A stretch of DNA of 64,000 nucleotides, from the NCBI GenBank assembly GCA_016713525.1, contig JADJOZ010000008.1:124001-188000 (forward strand), in the 5' to 3' direction. The notes beneath the pieces are model-generated. The model was not told where the DNA came from, searched no databases, and was given only the letters and a program-made list of their open reading frames with translations. Of the stretch, positions 36,870 to 46,753 are shown in pieces. The first letter of the stretch is position 1. The number at the start of each line of letters is the position of its first letter. Origin of the DNA: Bacteroidota bacterium (GTDB lineage: Bacteria; Bacteroidota; Bacteroidia; AKYH767-A; OLB10). Both the position numbers and the translations under genes were made by a program.

Positions 36870-38617
36870 CAGGTTGTGAAAAAACTCACTTCCCATTTTA
36901 TTTCTTCCAAAATAGCTTTTAAAATTTCTTTACAAGAGCAATACAACGTTTCTAGCGCATGCGAAAATCAAGCTGCTAAGTTGAGTTGAAAAATGTTGAA
37001 GTGTGTAATGCGATTAAAATAAGTTATTTTAAACATAAAAAGCCACTCCTTGCGGTATTTTGGCTTCCAGTTTTTGAGTGTTAGCATTAGATCATCCAAA
37101 GTAAAAATGTTCAAGACTCGTTTGATGTTATAGTTCAACATAATAAAACTCCATTCTCCATTTACTTTTTCAAGACCGATGAGGTTTGTGTAGTAATACC
37201 CCATTTTCGTTTTATAGTTCCAAATATGTGTTCGTTAATTTCCTGTCGTTTGCGATAGAGGTCTTGGTTCCGGGAATAGTTTTTATTGTTTCGCTCCACC
37301 GATTCGGCATATTGACTCCGTTCAATTTCTCTTCCTCCTTTTTGTCGTCCTGTGCACAACTGTTTTGCCGGACAATTTTTACATTCCGGTGTCCGGTACT
37401 TTTTATATTGATACGATATTTTATCATCCCGCTTTTTGATATGCCAGGTGCCAAATGTGGTGAGTGTTTGTCCTTCAGGACACGTATAAGTATCATTCTT
37501 TTTATTGTACTTGAATTTATCAACAAGATATTCCTTCGTAGTCCCTTTTGGATTGGAGTTCACCAGTTCCTGTTGCGCTACTATTGTTTTTAAATCGTTC
37601 TGTTGACAGGCTTCAATTTCCCGTGCGTTGTTGTATCCTTTATCTGCCAGCAGGGTAAACTTGTTTGCTTTTAAATTTTCTTTTGCTTCCAATGCAATTG
37701 CTGAAAGTGCGTTGCGATCGTTCCGGTTAATCGTATGTGTAGCTACAACAAGTTTATGTTTATCATCAACTGCCGTTTGCGTGTTATAGCAAACTTCTAC
37801 CACTTGTCCTTGTATCAAAAGACTTCTACTGTCGGGATCCGTGGTAGATATTTGCGGTTCGCCGCTTTCTGTCAGTAATTCACTTAGCATTTCATACTTG
37901 ATTTGATTCATTTGCAGTCGTTCAATTTTGTCCTGCAAATCACCAATAAGTTCGGTGCTCTCTTCTTTGTCCAAAGTGTCTAATTGCGTTAGATACTCCA
38001 GCGTTTTCTCTTCAATGTATTGGAGATGCCTTTCGATCTTTTTTGGAGAGTAATTATTTTTCTTACTGTTATGTGCTCTTGATTTGGTACCGTCGATAGC
38101 TATGGTTTTGCCACTTATGAGGCCGGCATCCATCAAAAAAAGCGACAAACAGTTTGAACATATTTTTCAGAGCGACCGGATTGTCTTTACGGAAGTCGGC
38201 AATGGTGTGGTAGTTGGGAACCAGTCTTCCGCATAGCCATTGCATTTCAGTATTCCGTTTGCATTCCTTTTCCAACCGGCGAGATGATCGGATACCGTTC
38301 TGATAGCCGTACAAATAAATCTTTAACAAAATTCGTGGATCAAAGGATGGGCGTCCTTCCTGTTGTATAGTTTTAGCTTTAAAACCAAGTTTAGATAAAT
38401 CCAGCTTTTCGGCAAAAGCATCCAGGAACCGGACGGGATCATCCGATGCCACCAGCTCCTCCAGGGAACTGAAAGAAACCTGGTGGCGATCTATGGGTAC
38501 TATGTGTTGCATAGGAATTAAATTTCCCTAAAAATACCAATGAAAAGGCTCACATTCATAACTATTTTTCAATAGAAATTAACAATGGATGGGGAAAATT
38601 AGTATTTTCACAGTCTG
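36870..38617 (-). mobile_element. IS1182-like insertion sequence, copy 1
   Basis: Terminal inverted repeats start CAGGTTGTGAAAA (left) and, read from the right end, CAGACTGTGAAAA. Length 1748 bp with a flanking 4-bp duplication ACGT. Nearly identical to 50253-51999, differing by a few homopolymer indels. Confidence 0.9.
36968..38512 (-). pseudogene. IS1182-like transposase, copy 1, frameshifted twice
   Basis: The N-terminal part (MQHIVPIDRHQVSFSSLEEL, DUF772-like) is cut by an extra A near 38139 (VAFFDGC), and the C-terminal part is cut at FGTIKRKWG where a C is missing near 37203. Its middle, with HIKKRDDKISYQYKKYR, is intact, unlike copy 2. The DDE region starts at SGKTIAIDGTKSRAHN. A repaired product would be about 515 residues. 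Confidence 0.8.
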
Positions 38618-38657
38618 ACGTTAGCTGCTATACTTACGAAATCAAAACCAAACCGAT

Positions 38658-39263
38658 ATGGAGAATAAGCAAAACTTAATCAAAATCTTATCTGAAAATG
38701 AAGTCGCAAGAATAAAAGCTGAAGAAATGCTTCGAGAAGAAATAAGAAAAAATCTTAATCCTGAGAAAAAAGGAAATAAGGCACTCTCATTTTTTAATAC
38801 ACCTTTTGGTCTTCTAATAGTATCAAGTATTTTACTTGGCACTTTAGGAAAACTGGCTTCTGAAAAATGGGATCAAATTAAGACAAAAAATCAAGTGCGA
38901 AAAGAAGCTATAAGGCATCTATCTGAACTTGATGAGAGAATTTTTCAAATAAGTTATTTTAAAGAGCGAGCTATGACTGGTGACAAAATCTATTTCTCCA
39001 ACGGAATAGTTGCTATTAAAAGAGGTCAGCCAGGTTGGTACTATCCAATATTTTCTGATTTTAAAGACGCTCAAATACAATCGATATTATATTGGCTGAA
39101 AATGAATGTAGAGGATGGAAAACTTTCTGACACGGCGATTAAGTCTATTCAGGTACTAAATACTGATGTTAATAATATTTGTGATTTTAAATTAGTCGAC
39201 CAATGCATTAAAAACTTAAATGATTATAAAACATTGTGTTTAGAAAAAGTAAGTGAAGAATAG
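38658..39263 (+). CDS. Hypothetical protein with one membrane helix, 201 aa
   Basis: A charged coiled-coil start (KILSENEVARIKAEEMLREE) is followed by one membrane helix (FGLLIVSSILLGTLG, about 52-66) and a cytoplasmic or periplasmic helical domain (AIRHLSELDERIFQISYF, LNTDVNNICDFKLVDQ). I do not recognise the family. It is the only gene of a cassette with perfectly matching boxes: GTTAGCTGC at 38620 and GCAGCTAAC at 39268. Confidence 0.65.
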   Translation: MENKQNLIKILSENEVARIKAEEMLREEIRKNLNPEKKGNKALSFFNTPFGLLIVSSILLGTLGKLASEKWDQIKTKNQVRKEAIRHLSELDERIFQISYFKERAMTGDKIYFSNGIVAIKRGQPGWYYPIFSDFKDAQIQSILYWLKMNVEDGKLSDTAIKSIQVLNTDVNNICDFKLVDQCIKNLNDYKTLCLEKVSEE

Positions 39264-39267
39264 TACA

Positions 39268-39404
39268 GCAGCTAACCGCCGCTAGCCAAAATTGCTGGTT
39301 TTTAGTCAATTGATAGTTTCGTTTTCACGAAGAAAGTTTTATCTTGGCAGAGAAAACTCAGCCCGCTTGACCGCAACTTCGGCTAGCGGCCTAACGCTAT
39401 GCCC
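39268..39404. repeat. attC-like site closing the 38658 cassette
   Basis: R'' GCAGCTAAC is followed by CGCCGCTAGCCAAAATTGC; the return arm is GCAACTTCGGCTAGCGGCC (15 of 19 pair, two differences being bottom-strand wobbles). It ends in the variant R' GCTATGCCC (39396-39404). Confidence 0.7.
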
Positions 39405-39424
39405 AATGCTATGACGACAAGTAA

Positions 39425-39832
39425 ATGACGACACAATATCCTCATACAGACAAAATAAAAGCTGTTCTAAAAGACAAAGCAGACTTCGTTCAACGTGACG
39501 GACTGAATTATTTAATTCCGAATTGGCAAAGGTTTGCAGACAAATACGCAGACGCAGAAGACTTGATTTATGAGTGGCTAAATGACCTCGACACAAGAAA
39601 AATTATTGACGAGATACTTTCGACACTTTCAGACACCGATAGAGCAACAATAGAATAGGACTTAAAAATAATAGACGCTGAAGTAATCGAAAAGACATTT
39701 GAAATTAATGAATGTGTTTGGGGCGACAAGGTTGAACGCGACAACAAATACAATAGACAGAAAAATTGGTATTACTATAGAATAAATCAAAAAGTATTTG
39801 AAAGTGAGTCAGGACAAATTACTAAACGATAA
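39425..39832 (+). pseudogene. Hypothetical cassette gene with an in-frame TAG
   Basis: The frame from 39425 (MTTQYPHTDKIKAVLKDKAD) stops at TAG 39656-39658 but continues in the same frame as DLKIIDAEVIEKTFEINECV to TAA at 39830-39832, about 135 codons in all. The continuation has normal protein composition, so the stop is probably a substitution or an error. Family unknown. Cassette boxes GCTATGCCC (39396) and GGGCATAGC (39840) match 9/9. Confidence 0.55.
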
Positions 39833-39839
39833 AAGCACT

Positions 39840-39935
39840 GGGCATAGCAGCAAGTTTACGCCAGGCCGGCATTATTTGTTTAATTTTTTATCTTTGGTGG
39901 CCCGCCCCTGAGGCAACCACGAAAACGTTATAAGC
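39840..39935. repeat. attC-like site, GCCGGC subfamily
   Basis: R'' GGGCATAGC; arms around AGGCCGGC and GGTGGCCCGCC; loop TATTTGTTTAATTTTTTATC, similar to the loops near 10021 and 52600. It ends in CGTTATAAGC (39926-39935). Length 96 bp. Confidence 0.65.
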
Positions 39936-39942
39936 CATTACT

Positions 39943-40881
39943 ATGAAAACAAAAATGACCTTTGTATTAATTATTATAAATCTTGCAGGTATTGTTAATT
40001 CTTGCCAGGGTCAATCGTATCATAAATTTATTGAGCAAGGTAAATATTGGGAAGTTATACATATGTATTATCCTAATATTTGCGGAATGAGCGGTGGTGA
40101 GCGTTCCTTTTTTGACAGAGATACAATCATCTCTGGGGTAAATTATTCTATTTTATCTGCATATCCAATTGTAAATGTTAACCCAGGTCCATTTTGCCCT
40201 CCTTTAGCTGTGGATACATCCATAAAGTTTGATATTGCAATTTTAAGAGAAGATACCATTTCAAAAAGGATTTATAAACATGATTTAAGTTCTATCACAG
40301 ACAATCTTTTGTTTGAATTTGGGCTAAATGTTGGTGATACTTTAAGTACATACCAGGGGCTAGCTCCTAAATACATTGTAGACAGTGTTGGCGTTATTAC
40401 TTTACTTGATGGTACTACTCGTCCAGTTTATTTTACGACTGGAAATCAGAATCAATTAGAGTTTGTTATAGAAGGAATTGGAGGAAGTAGAGGCCCCTAT
40501 GATGTTATTGAAATTGCTCTAGATGGAGAGGATTTTCTTACATGTTACAGTGAGTCCGGGATTAATATATGGGGAAATAATTTACTTTATGGGGGTACAA
40601 GCCTAAATTGCTTGGGTTTGGTGGGGATAAATGATGACATTAAAAATACAACAGCTCTATTTAATATTTCAAATATAAACGGTTGCCTATTTATTAGGAA
40701 TTTAACAAATGAAAATGGTCAACTTTGCTTGAATGAAATATCGGGCAAGTCCGCATTGGAGGAAAGAATATACAAATCAGAATCAAATATAAATGTTAAT
40801 ACATTATCTCCAGGTATATATGTTTATAATTTTACAACAGATTCTAAATTGCGGTTTACAGGAAAACTTATCCTTTATTAA
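39943..40881 (+). CDS. Secreted T9SS-sorted protein, hypothetical
   Basis: The 312-residue protein has a signal peptide with a Cys near its end (NLAGIVNSCQGQSY). The body is a beta-rich domain of the kind found in many Bacteroidota T9SS proteins (GKYWEVIHMYYPNICG, SGVNYSILSAYP). A C-terminal sorting-like domain (NISNINGCLFIRNLTNENGQ to KLRFTGKLILY) follows. The role is unknown. Cassette boxes GTTATAAGC (39927) and GCTCGTAAC (40890) match 7/9. Confidence 0.65.
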   Translation: MKTKMTFVLIIINLAGIVNSCQGQSYHKFIEQGKYWEVIHMYYPNICGMSGGERSFFDRDTIISGVNYSILSAYPIVNVNPGPFCPPLAVDTSIKFDIAILREDTISKRIYKHDLSSITDNLLFEFGLNVGDTLSTYQGLAPKYIVDSVGVITLLDGTTRPVYFTTGNQNQLEFVIEGIGGSRGPYDVIEIALDGEDFLTCYSESGINIWGNNLLYGGTSLNCLGLVGINDDIKNTTALFNISNINGCLFIRNLTNENGQLCLNEISGKSALEERIYKSESNINVNTLSPGIYVYNFTTDSKLRFTGKLILY

Positions 40882-40889
40882 ATGGAACG

Positions 40890-41731
40890 GCTCGTAACCA
40901 TTTTACCTTCCTATGAGAGTTTAACAATTTAAATTGGGCATTTTACATTGCGAACTTAACATTACAGATTGGGCCTTCCCGTCAGCCTCATCCCTGCCCT
41001 TCTCCTGCAAAGGCATTCCGTTATTCAGAAACATTTTCGGCAGGAGAAGGGTAGATCCTGATAATTTTTGAACTATTCTATCTAACTTCTGACATTTTAC
41101 CTTTCAGTGAGAATAACAATTTAAATTGGACGTTGTACATTTTGCATTTTACATTGCGAACTTGTCATTTAGCATTGGGCATTCCCGTCTGCCTCATCCC
41201 TACCCTTCTCCTGCACAGGCATTCCGTTTTTCACAAATATCTTCGGCAGGAGAAGGGTAGTTCCTGATACTTTTTGAACTACTTTCTGTAACTTCTGACA
41301 TTTTACCTTTCATTGAGAATTTAACAATTTAAATTGGACGTTGTACATTTTGCATTTTACATTGCGAACTTAACATTGCACATTTAGCATTTAACATTGA
41401 GTATTTAACATTGAAAATTGTGCTTTTAACATTTTAAATTCACGTTTTTACGCAGAAATTCGAAAAAAAAGTTTTCAACACCCAAGGGTTTACTCTTGCT
41501 TTTTTCCTTTATCAAATTTGCAAGTATTTAACTATTAATGTATTATAAAACATCAAAATCTCAACCAAAAATTAGGTGGTTGATTTTTGATGGTGTATTT
41601 TTAGGGGATTGGGATTGAGAAAAATTGAATTCAATACTTCTTAATAACCCGCCACGAGAACTAGCGCAAATAAGCGTTTCATACACGGTTAAAATTTTGT
41701 GTTTGTAGCGTGTATAAGTGAGGTTATCAGC
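40890..41731 (+). repeat. Long attC-like site containing repeat Y, copy 3
   Basis: R'' GCTCGTAAC (40890) and R' GTTATCAGC (41723-41731) enclose a full repeat Y: units with TTTTACATTGCGAAC at 40941, 41147 and 41355 (periods 206 and 208), 12-bp CCCTTCTCCTGC stems, CAAGGGTTTA, TTAGGTGGTTG, TGTATTTTTAGGGG and TTCATACACGG facing CGTGTATAAG. Confidence 0.7.
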
Positions 41732-41821
41732 AACCCTAAAACCCGAAAGTGCGACTATTAACCGACAGACATAAACCGACCGACAATGCAATTTTCGGCA
41801 AAGCCGTTTGGCTATCCCTTC

Positions 41822-41887
41822 GCAAAATAAAAAGAGCTCCAAAGCCACCCACAAGCCGACCCGCTTTTGCAGCACATTTTATTTTGC
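41822..41887. repeat. Boundary hairpin H3
   Basis: Arms 41822-41840 and 41869-41887 pair with the same two A.A mismatches, but here AAAAGAG is on the left and CACATTTT on the right. The loop contains CACAAGCCGACC, as in H1. Confidence 0.75.
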
Positions 41888-41942
41888 CCTACCGCACCCC
41901 TACTAACCGACAATTTTCAGCACAACCGACAGTATTTTTCCC

Positions 41943-41950
41943 TACATTTG
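41943..41950 (+). promoter_or_regulatory. TACATTTG box, possible -7 element
   Basis: It fits TAnnTTTG but ends only 4 bp before the GTG at 41955, so it would give a leaderless or nearly leaderless message. It may be chance. Confidence 0.3.
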
Positions 41951-41954
41951 CCCC

Positions 41955-42278
41955 GTGAAACAAGTTTTGACACTCATATTCAGTTTTTACATTTTGGCTT
42001 TGTCCTGTATGCCGTGCAGCGACAAGGACGACTGTAATTATATGAGTGCCAACCAATCAACATTTGCAACTACCGACCATTCAGACCACGACAGCGACAC
42101 CGAGAATTGCTCTCCTTTTTGTATGTGTGCTTGCTGCGGACAATCTTTTAGTAATTCGTTTGTTACCTTCAGTTTATCGCTTCACGTTCCTGTTTCATTA
42201 GAAAAATTCCCAGTTTACAACGCCTCATTTGTTTCAGAGGTGTATTTGTCTATTTGGCAACCGCCAAAACTCAGTTAA
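41955..42278 (+). CDS. DUF6660-like small Cys/His-rich exported protein
   Basis: The start is GTG. The 107-residue protein has a signal peptide (MKQVLTLIFSFYILALSC) and metal-binding-looking motifs: CMPCSDKDDC, TTDHSDHDSD and CSPFCMCACCG. Proteins of this type commonly precede CusA/CzcA pumps in Bacteroidota and may deliver or sense copper or related metals in the periplasm. The family name is from memory of that context. Confidence 0.7.
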   Translation: MKQVLTLIFSFYILALSCMPCSDKDDCNYMSANQSTFATTDHSDHDSDTENCSPFCMCACCGQSFSNSFVTFSLSLHVPVSLEKFPVYNASFVSEVYLSIWQPPKLS

Positions 42279-42290
42279 TGAATTTCTGAT

Positions 42291-42345
42291 GTTCCGCTTA
42301 CGCGGAACAAAACAAAACTACTTGCAGTGCTAACGCACCGCAAGT
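42291..42345. promoter_or_regulatory. Two hairpins between the leader gene and the pump gene
   Basis: GTTCCGC-TTAC-GCGGAAC (42291-42308) and ACTTGC-a-GTGC-TAAC-GCAC-c-GCAAGT (42320-42345) lie in the 101-bp gap. They may attenuate or stabilise the message. Confidence 0.5.
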
Positions 42346-42379
42346 AATCCTGTATTCATTCATTAAACTGATAAAAAAA

Positions 42380-45300
42380 ATGTTAGACAAAATAATTGCG
42401 TTCAGCATAAAAAATAAATTCATCATTGCACTGATGACACTTGCACTCATTGTTTGGGGAGTGTGGAGTGCAACTAAACTGCCTATTGATGCAGTTCCCG
42501 ACATCACCAACAATCAAGTGCAAATCATTACGGTTTGCCCAACCCTTGCAGGACAAGAGGTTGAACAGTTGGTAACTTACCCAATAGAACAAAGCATTGC
42601 CAACCTTCCCGACTTAGAAGAACTGCGGAGCATTTCCCGTTTCGGACTTTCGGTAATTACCGTTGTGTTTGACGACAAAGTGGACATCTACTTTGCCCGA
42701 CAACTGATTAACGAACGACTAAAGGAAGCCGAAAGCAAAATCCCCAAAGGTGTTGGCACACCAGAATTAGCACCAGTTAGCACAGGTTTGGGTGAAGTGT
42801 ATCAATACATTATTCACCCAAAAAAGGGAAGCGAAAGCAAATACACAGCTATGGATTTGCGGACAATGCAGGACTGGATTGTAGCCCGACAACTTTACGG
42901 AACGGCAGGAATTGCGGAAGTAAACAGCTTTGGCGGACAACTCAAACAATACGAAGTTGCCGTAAATCCCGACCGACTTATTGCAATGGGAATAACAATT
43001 CCCGAAATTTTTACCGCCTTAGAAAAGAATAATGAAAATACAGGCGGGGCATACATTGACAAAAAACCAAATGCCTATTTCATTCGTGGAGTTGGTTTGA
43101 TTAGTTCGTTTGACGACATCAAAAATATTGTTGTAAAAACAAACCCTAACGGCATTCCAATCCTGATAAAAGATGTTGCTGAAGTGCAATTTGGTAGTGC
43201 AGTCCGTTACGGTGCTATGACCTACAACGGTGAAGTAGATGCAGTAGGTGGAGTTGTAATGATGCTGAAAGGTGCGAATAGTGCCGATGTGGTTAGTCGT
43301 ATCAAAGATAAAATGGCAACCATTCAAAAATCATTGCCTAAAGACATAGTAATAGAACCTTTCTTAGATAGAACCGATTTGGTAAACCGTGCAATTTCAA
43401 CGGTAAAAAAAAACCTGATTGAAGGAGCTTTAATAGTAATCTTCGTTTTAGTTCTGTTTCTTGGAAATCTTCGTGCAGGATTAATTGTGGCTTCTGCCAT
43501 TCCTTTATCAATGTTGTTTGCTTTGGGCTTAATGAATGTATTTGGCGTAAGTGCAAACCTAATGAGTTTAGGAGCTATTGACTTTGGTTTAATTGTGGAC
43601 GGTGCAGTAATTATTGTAGAAGCCACTTTGCACCATTTAGGAATGCGAAAAGCAATTGGCAAACTTTCACAATCAGAAATGGATAATGAAGTTTTCGTTT
43701 CGGCATCTAAAATCCGAAGCAGTGCATCTTTTGGTGAAATAATTATCCTTATTGTTTACATTCCTATTCTAACACTGGTTGGCATTGAGGGTAAAATGTT
43801 TAGTCCAATGGCTCAAACAGTATCTTTTGCAATTCTTGGTGCATTGATTTTATCACTCACCTACATTCCCATGATGTGTGCCGCTTTTCTTTCTAAAGAC
43901 ATTTCGCATAAACAAACATTGAGCGATAGAATGATGAACTTTTTCCAACGCATTTATGCACCATTATTAGAAAATGCTATCCGTTTCAAAAAAGTTATTG
44001 TATTTGCAACCGTTGCGGTATTTGCGGTCTCCGTTTTTCTATTTTCAAAAATGGGAGGTGAATTTATTCCTACGTTACAGGAAGGCGATTTTGCTTTTCA
44101 TTGCATACTTCCACAAGGCACATCACTTTCACAAAGTTTAGAAACTTCTATGCAAGCATCCCGACTAATCAAAGAATTTGATGAAGTAAAAATGGTAGTC
44201 GGAAAAACAGGAGCAGCCGAAGTTCCAACAGACCCAATGCCGCCTGAAGCCACGGATATGATGATAATTCTAAAACCTCAAAGCGAATGGAAACGTGATA
44301 TTTCGTATGATGAATTGGCAGAAGAATTTGAAGAAAAACTCAACACAATTCCTGGCGTTTTCTTTGAAAAAAATCAACCCATACAAATGCGGTTCAACGA
44401 ACTTATGACAGGTATTCGCCAAGATGTTGCCGTTAAAATCTTCGGTGAAAATATGGACACACTTTTAAGCTATGCCAATAAGGTAAATGCAGTTGTTCAA
44501 AGTGTGGACGGTGCAACAGAACCAAGCGTTGAAAGGGTTGCAGGTTTACCGCAAATCGTAATCAAATACAACCGTTCGCAAATTGCCAATTACGGTTTAA
44601 ACATTGAGGACATCAACCACATTGTTTCTACTTCTTTTGCTGGTGGAAGTGCAGGAGTTGTGTATGAAAACGAACGCAAATTTGATTTGGTTGTTCGCTT
44701 AGACAGCACACACCGCAACAACATTGACGATGTGAGCCATTTGTATATCCCAACTACCAACGGAACGCAAATTCCATTATCGCAAGTTGCGGAAATAAAA
44801 ATGGAATTGGGTCCCGCACAAATTAGTCGTGAAGATGGCAAACGTAGAATTGTAGTAGGCTTTAATGTAAAGGGCAGAGATGTAGAAAGTGTTGTTACCG
44901 ACATTCAAAAAGAACTGAGTGAAAAAGTAAAACTTCCCGAAGGATATTATTACACCTATGGAGGCACGTTTGAAAATCTGCAAGCAGCAAGCAAACGCCT
45001 GATGATTGCTTTGCCAGTAGCATTAGCACTCATTTTTATGTTACTCTATTTTACGTTTAGTTCAGTAAAACAAGCCACGCTTATTTATACAGCAATTCCA
45101 ATGAGTGCAATAGGTGGTGTATTCGCTTTGCTCATTCGTGATATGCCATTCAGCATTTCGGCAGGTATCGGTTTTATTGCTTTGTTCGGTGTAGCTGTGC
45201 TAAACGGCATTGTGTTAATCGGAACTTTTAATCAATTAGAAAAAGACGGAATGACTGACATTTTAGAACGCATAAAAGAAGGAACAAAAATTCGTCTGCG

Positions 45301-46741
45301 ACCCGTGTTAATGACCGCCACAGTTGCATCCTTAGGATTTTTGCCAATGGCACTTTCTCACGGTGCAGGGGCAGAAGTTCAAAAACCTTTGGCAACCGTT
45401 GTAATCGGAGGATTGATTACCGCAACTTTCCTTACACTTTTTGTTTTGCCTTTGCTGTATGTGATGTTTTCTAAAATCAAAAAGTCTAAAATAAAAGTTT
45501 CAGCCACAAGTATTTTAGTTTTTGCATTGCTTTCATTCAATGCTGCAAACGCCCAAACACCAACAACTAAAACCATTTCGGTTGAAGATGCCATAAGCAC
45601 AGCAATGAAAAATAATTTAGAAATTCAATCGCAACAACTCAATGTGCAATCTTCCACCCTATTGAAAAAATCGGTGTTTGAATTACCTAAAACGAATGTC
45701 AATTTACAATATGGGCAATATAATAGCATCAATCAGGATTTGGGTTTTCAAATCAATCAATCCATTCCATTCCCCACTTACTATTCCGCAAAATCAGGTT
45801 TGTATAAAGCCGAATTGGAAAGTAGCCAATTGCAACAGCAAGCCACAGCAAACGAAATAAAAGCACAGGTGCAATATTGGTATTATCAGTTGCAGTATTT
45901 ACAAACCACAAAAAAACAACTGCAATCCTTAGACAGTTTGTATAATGATTTTGTGAATGCAGCCGCTTTGCGATATAAAACAGGTGAAACAAATTTGCTG
46001 GAAAAAACCACAGCCGAAACCAAGCGTGGGCAGCTTTCTCTTTTGCTCAAACAAAACGAAACAGACTATTCAACCGCTTACAATTCGTTAAAAACGCTAA
46101 TGAACACAAGAGAAGAATTTACGATTGAAAATAGCGGAAACTTCCAACCACTTGTAATGAGCAATTCGTTTGACACTACACTTATTGTAAATAATCCTTC
46201 ATTAAAGGTATTGTATCAGCAAGCAGTTATTGCCGAGCAAAATAAAAAGGTAGAAACCGCATCTGCAATGCCCGATTTGAATGTGGGTTATTTCAACCAG
46301 TCATTAATTGGAGTGCAAAACATAAATGGTGCAGATGTAAATTTTGATGGTAGTAAACGCTTTCAAGGTTTTAATGTTGGGTTAAGTATTCCAATTACTT
46401 TTTTTAGCAACGCTTCAAAAGTAAAATCACTTAGCTATAAACAACAGGCTTTGCAAACTGAAGCCGACAATGGAAAGTTGATTTTACAAAGCCAATTGCA
46501 AAATGCTTTTCAGCAATACAACCAGAATTTGTCGCAATACAATTATTACAAATCAACATCTTTGCCCAATGCAGAAATAATTATCAGCACCGCAAAAGTT
46601 GGTTTCAAAAGTGGCGACATTGGCTACATTGAATACTTGCAAGCATTACAAACCGCTACCGATGTGCAGTTAAATTATCTGCAATCGGTTAATCAAATCA
46701 ATCAATCCATAATCAACATCAATTTCTTAACTAACAATTAA
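42380..46741 (+). CDS. czcA: CusA/CzcA-type heavy-metal RND permease fused to a TolC domain
   Basis: The 1453-residue protein is a fusion. Residues about 1-1040 are a metal RND permease: MLDKIIAFSIKNKFIIALM start, LPIDAVPDITNNQVQ, DFGLIVDGAVIIVEATLHH in helix 4, and the methionine/acid-bearing second half. After a second signal-like hydrophobic stretch (SILVFALLSFNAANAQ) a TolC-type outer-membrane domain fills about 1050-1453 (NNLEIQSQQLNVQS to INQSIININFLTNN). Such fusions are common in Bacteroidota. It exports Cu/Ag or Zn/Cd/Co; the exact metal cannot be told. It works with the adaptor 12 bp downstream. Confidence 0.9.
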   Translation: MLDKIIAFSIKNKFIIALMTLALIVWGVWSATKLPIDAVPDITNNQVQIITVCPTLAGQEVEQLVTYPIEQSIANLPDLEELRSISRFGLSVITVVFDDKVDIYFARQLINERLKEAESKIPKGVGTPELAPVSTGLGEVYQYIIHPKKGSESKYTAMDLRTMQDWIVARQLYGTAGIAEVNSFGGQLKQYEVAVNPDRLIAMGITIPEIFTALEKNNENTGGAYIDKKPNAYFIRGVGLISSFDDIKNIVVKTNPNGIPILIKDVAEVQFGSAVRYGAMTYNGEVDAVGGVVMMLKGANSADVVSRIKDKMATIQKSLPKDIVIEPFLDRTDLVNRAISTVKKNLIEGALIVIFVLVLFLGNLRAGLIVASAIPLSMLFALGLMNVFGVSANLMSLGAIDFGLIVDGAVIIVEATLHHLGMRKAIGKLSQSEMDNEVFVSASKIRSSASFGEIIILIVYIPILTLVGIEGKMFSPMAQTVSFAILGALILSLTYIPMMCAAFLSKDISHKQTLSDRMMNFFQRIYAPLLENAIRFKKVIVFATVAVFAVSVFLFSKMGGEFIPTLQEGDFAFHCILPQGTSLSQSLETSMQASRLIKEFDEVKMVVGKTGAAEVPTDPMPPEATDMMIILKPQSEWKRDISYDELAEEFEEKLNTIPGVFFEKNQPIQMRFNELMTGIRQDVAVKIFGENMDTLLSYANKVNAVVQSVDGATEPSVERVAGLPQIVIKYNRSQIANYGLNIEDINHIVSTSFAGGSAGVVYENERKFDLVVRLDSTHRNNIDDVSHLYIPTTNGTQIPLSQVAEIKMELGPAQISREDGKRRIVVGFNVKGRDVESVVTDIQKELSEKVKLPEGYYYTYGGTFENLQAASKRLMIALPVALALIFMLLYFTFSSVKQATLIYTAIPMSAIGGVFALLIRDMPFSISAGIGFIALFGVAVLNGIVLIGTFNQLEKDGMTDILERIKEGTKIRLRPVLMTATVASLGFLPMALSHGAGAEVQKPLATVVIGGLITATFLTLFVLPLLYVMFSKIKKSKIKVSATSILVFALLSFNAANAQTPTTKTISVEDAISTAMKNNLEIQSQQLNVQSSTLLKKSVFELPKTNVNLQYGQYNSINQDLGFQINQSIPFPTYYSAKSGLYKAELESSQLQQQATANEIKAQVQYWYYQLQYLQTTKKQLQSLDSLYNDFVNAAALRYKTGETNLLEKTTAETKRGQLSLLLKQNETDYSTAYNSLKTLMNTREEFTIENSGNFQPLVMSNSFDTTLIVNNPSLKVLYQQAVIAEQNKKVETASAMPDLNVGYFNQSLIGVQNINGADVNFDGSKRFQGFNVGLSIPITFFSNASKVKSLSYKQQALQTEADNGKLILQSQLQNAFQQYNQNLSQYNYYKSTSLPNAEIIISTAKVGFKSGDIGYIEYLQALQTATDVQLNYLQSVNQINQSIININFLTNN

Positions 46742-46753
46742 AATTTCACAGAA

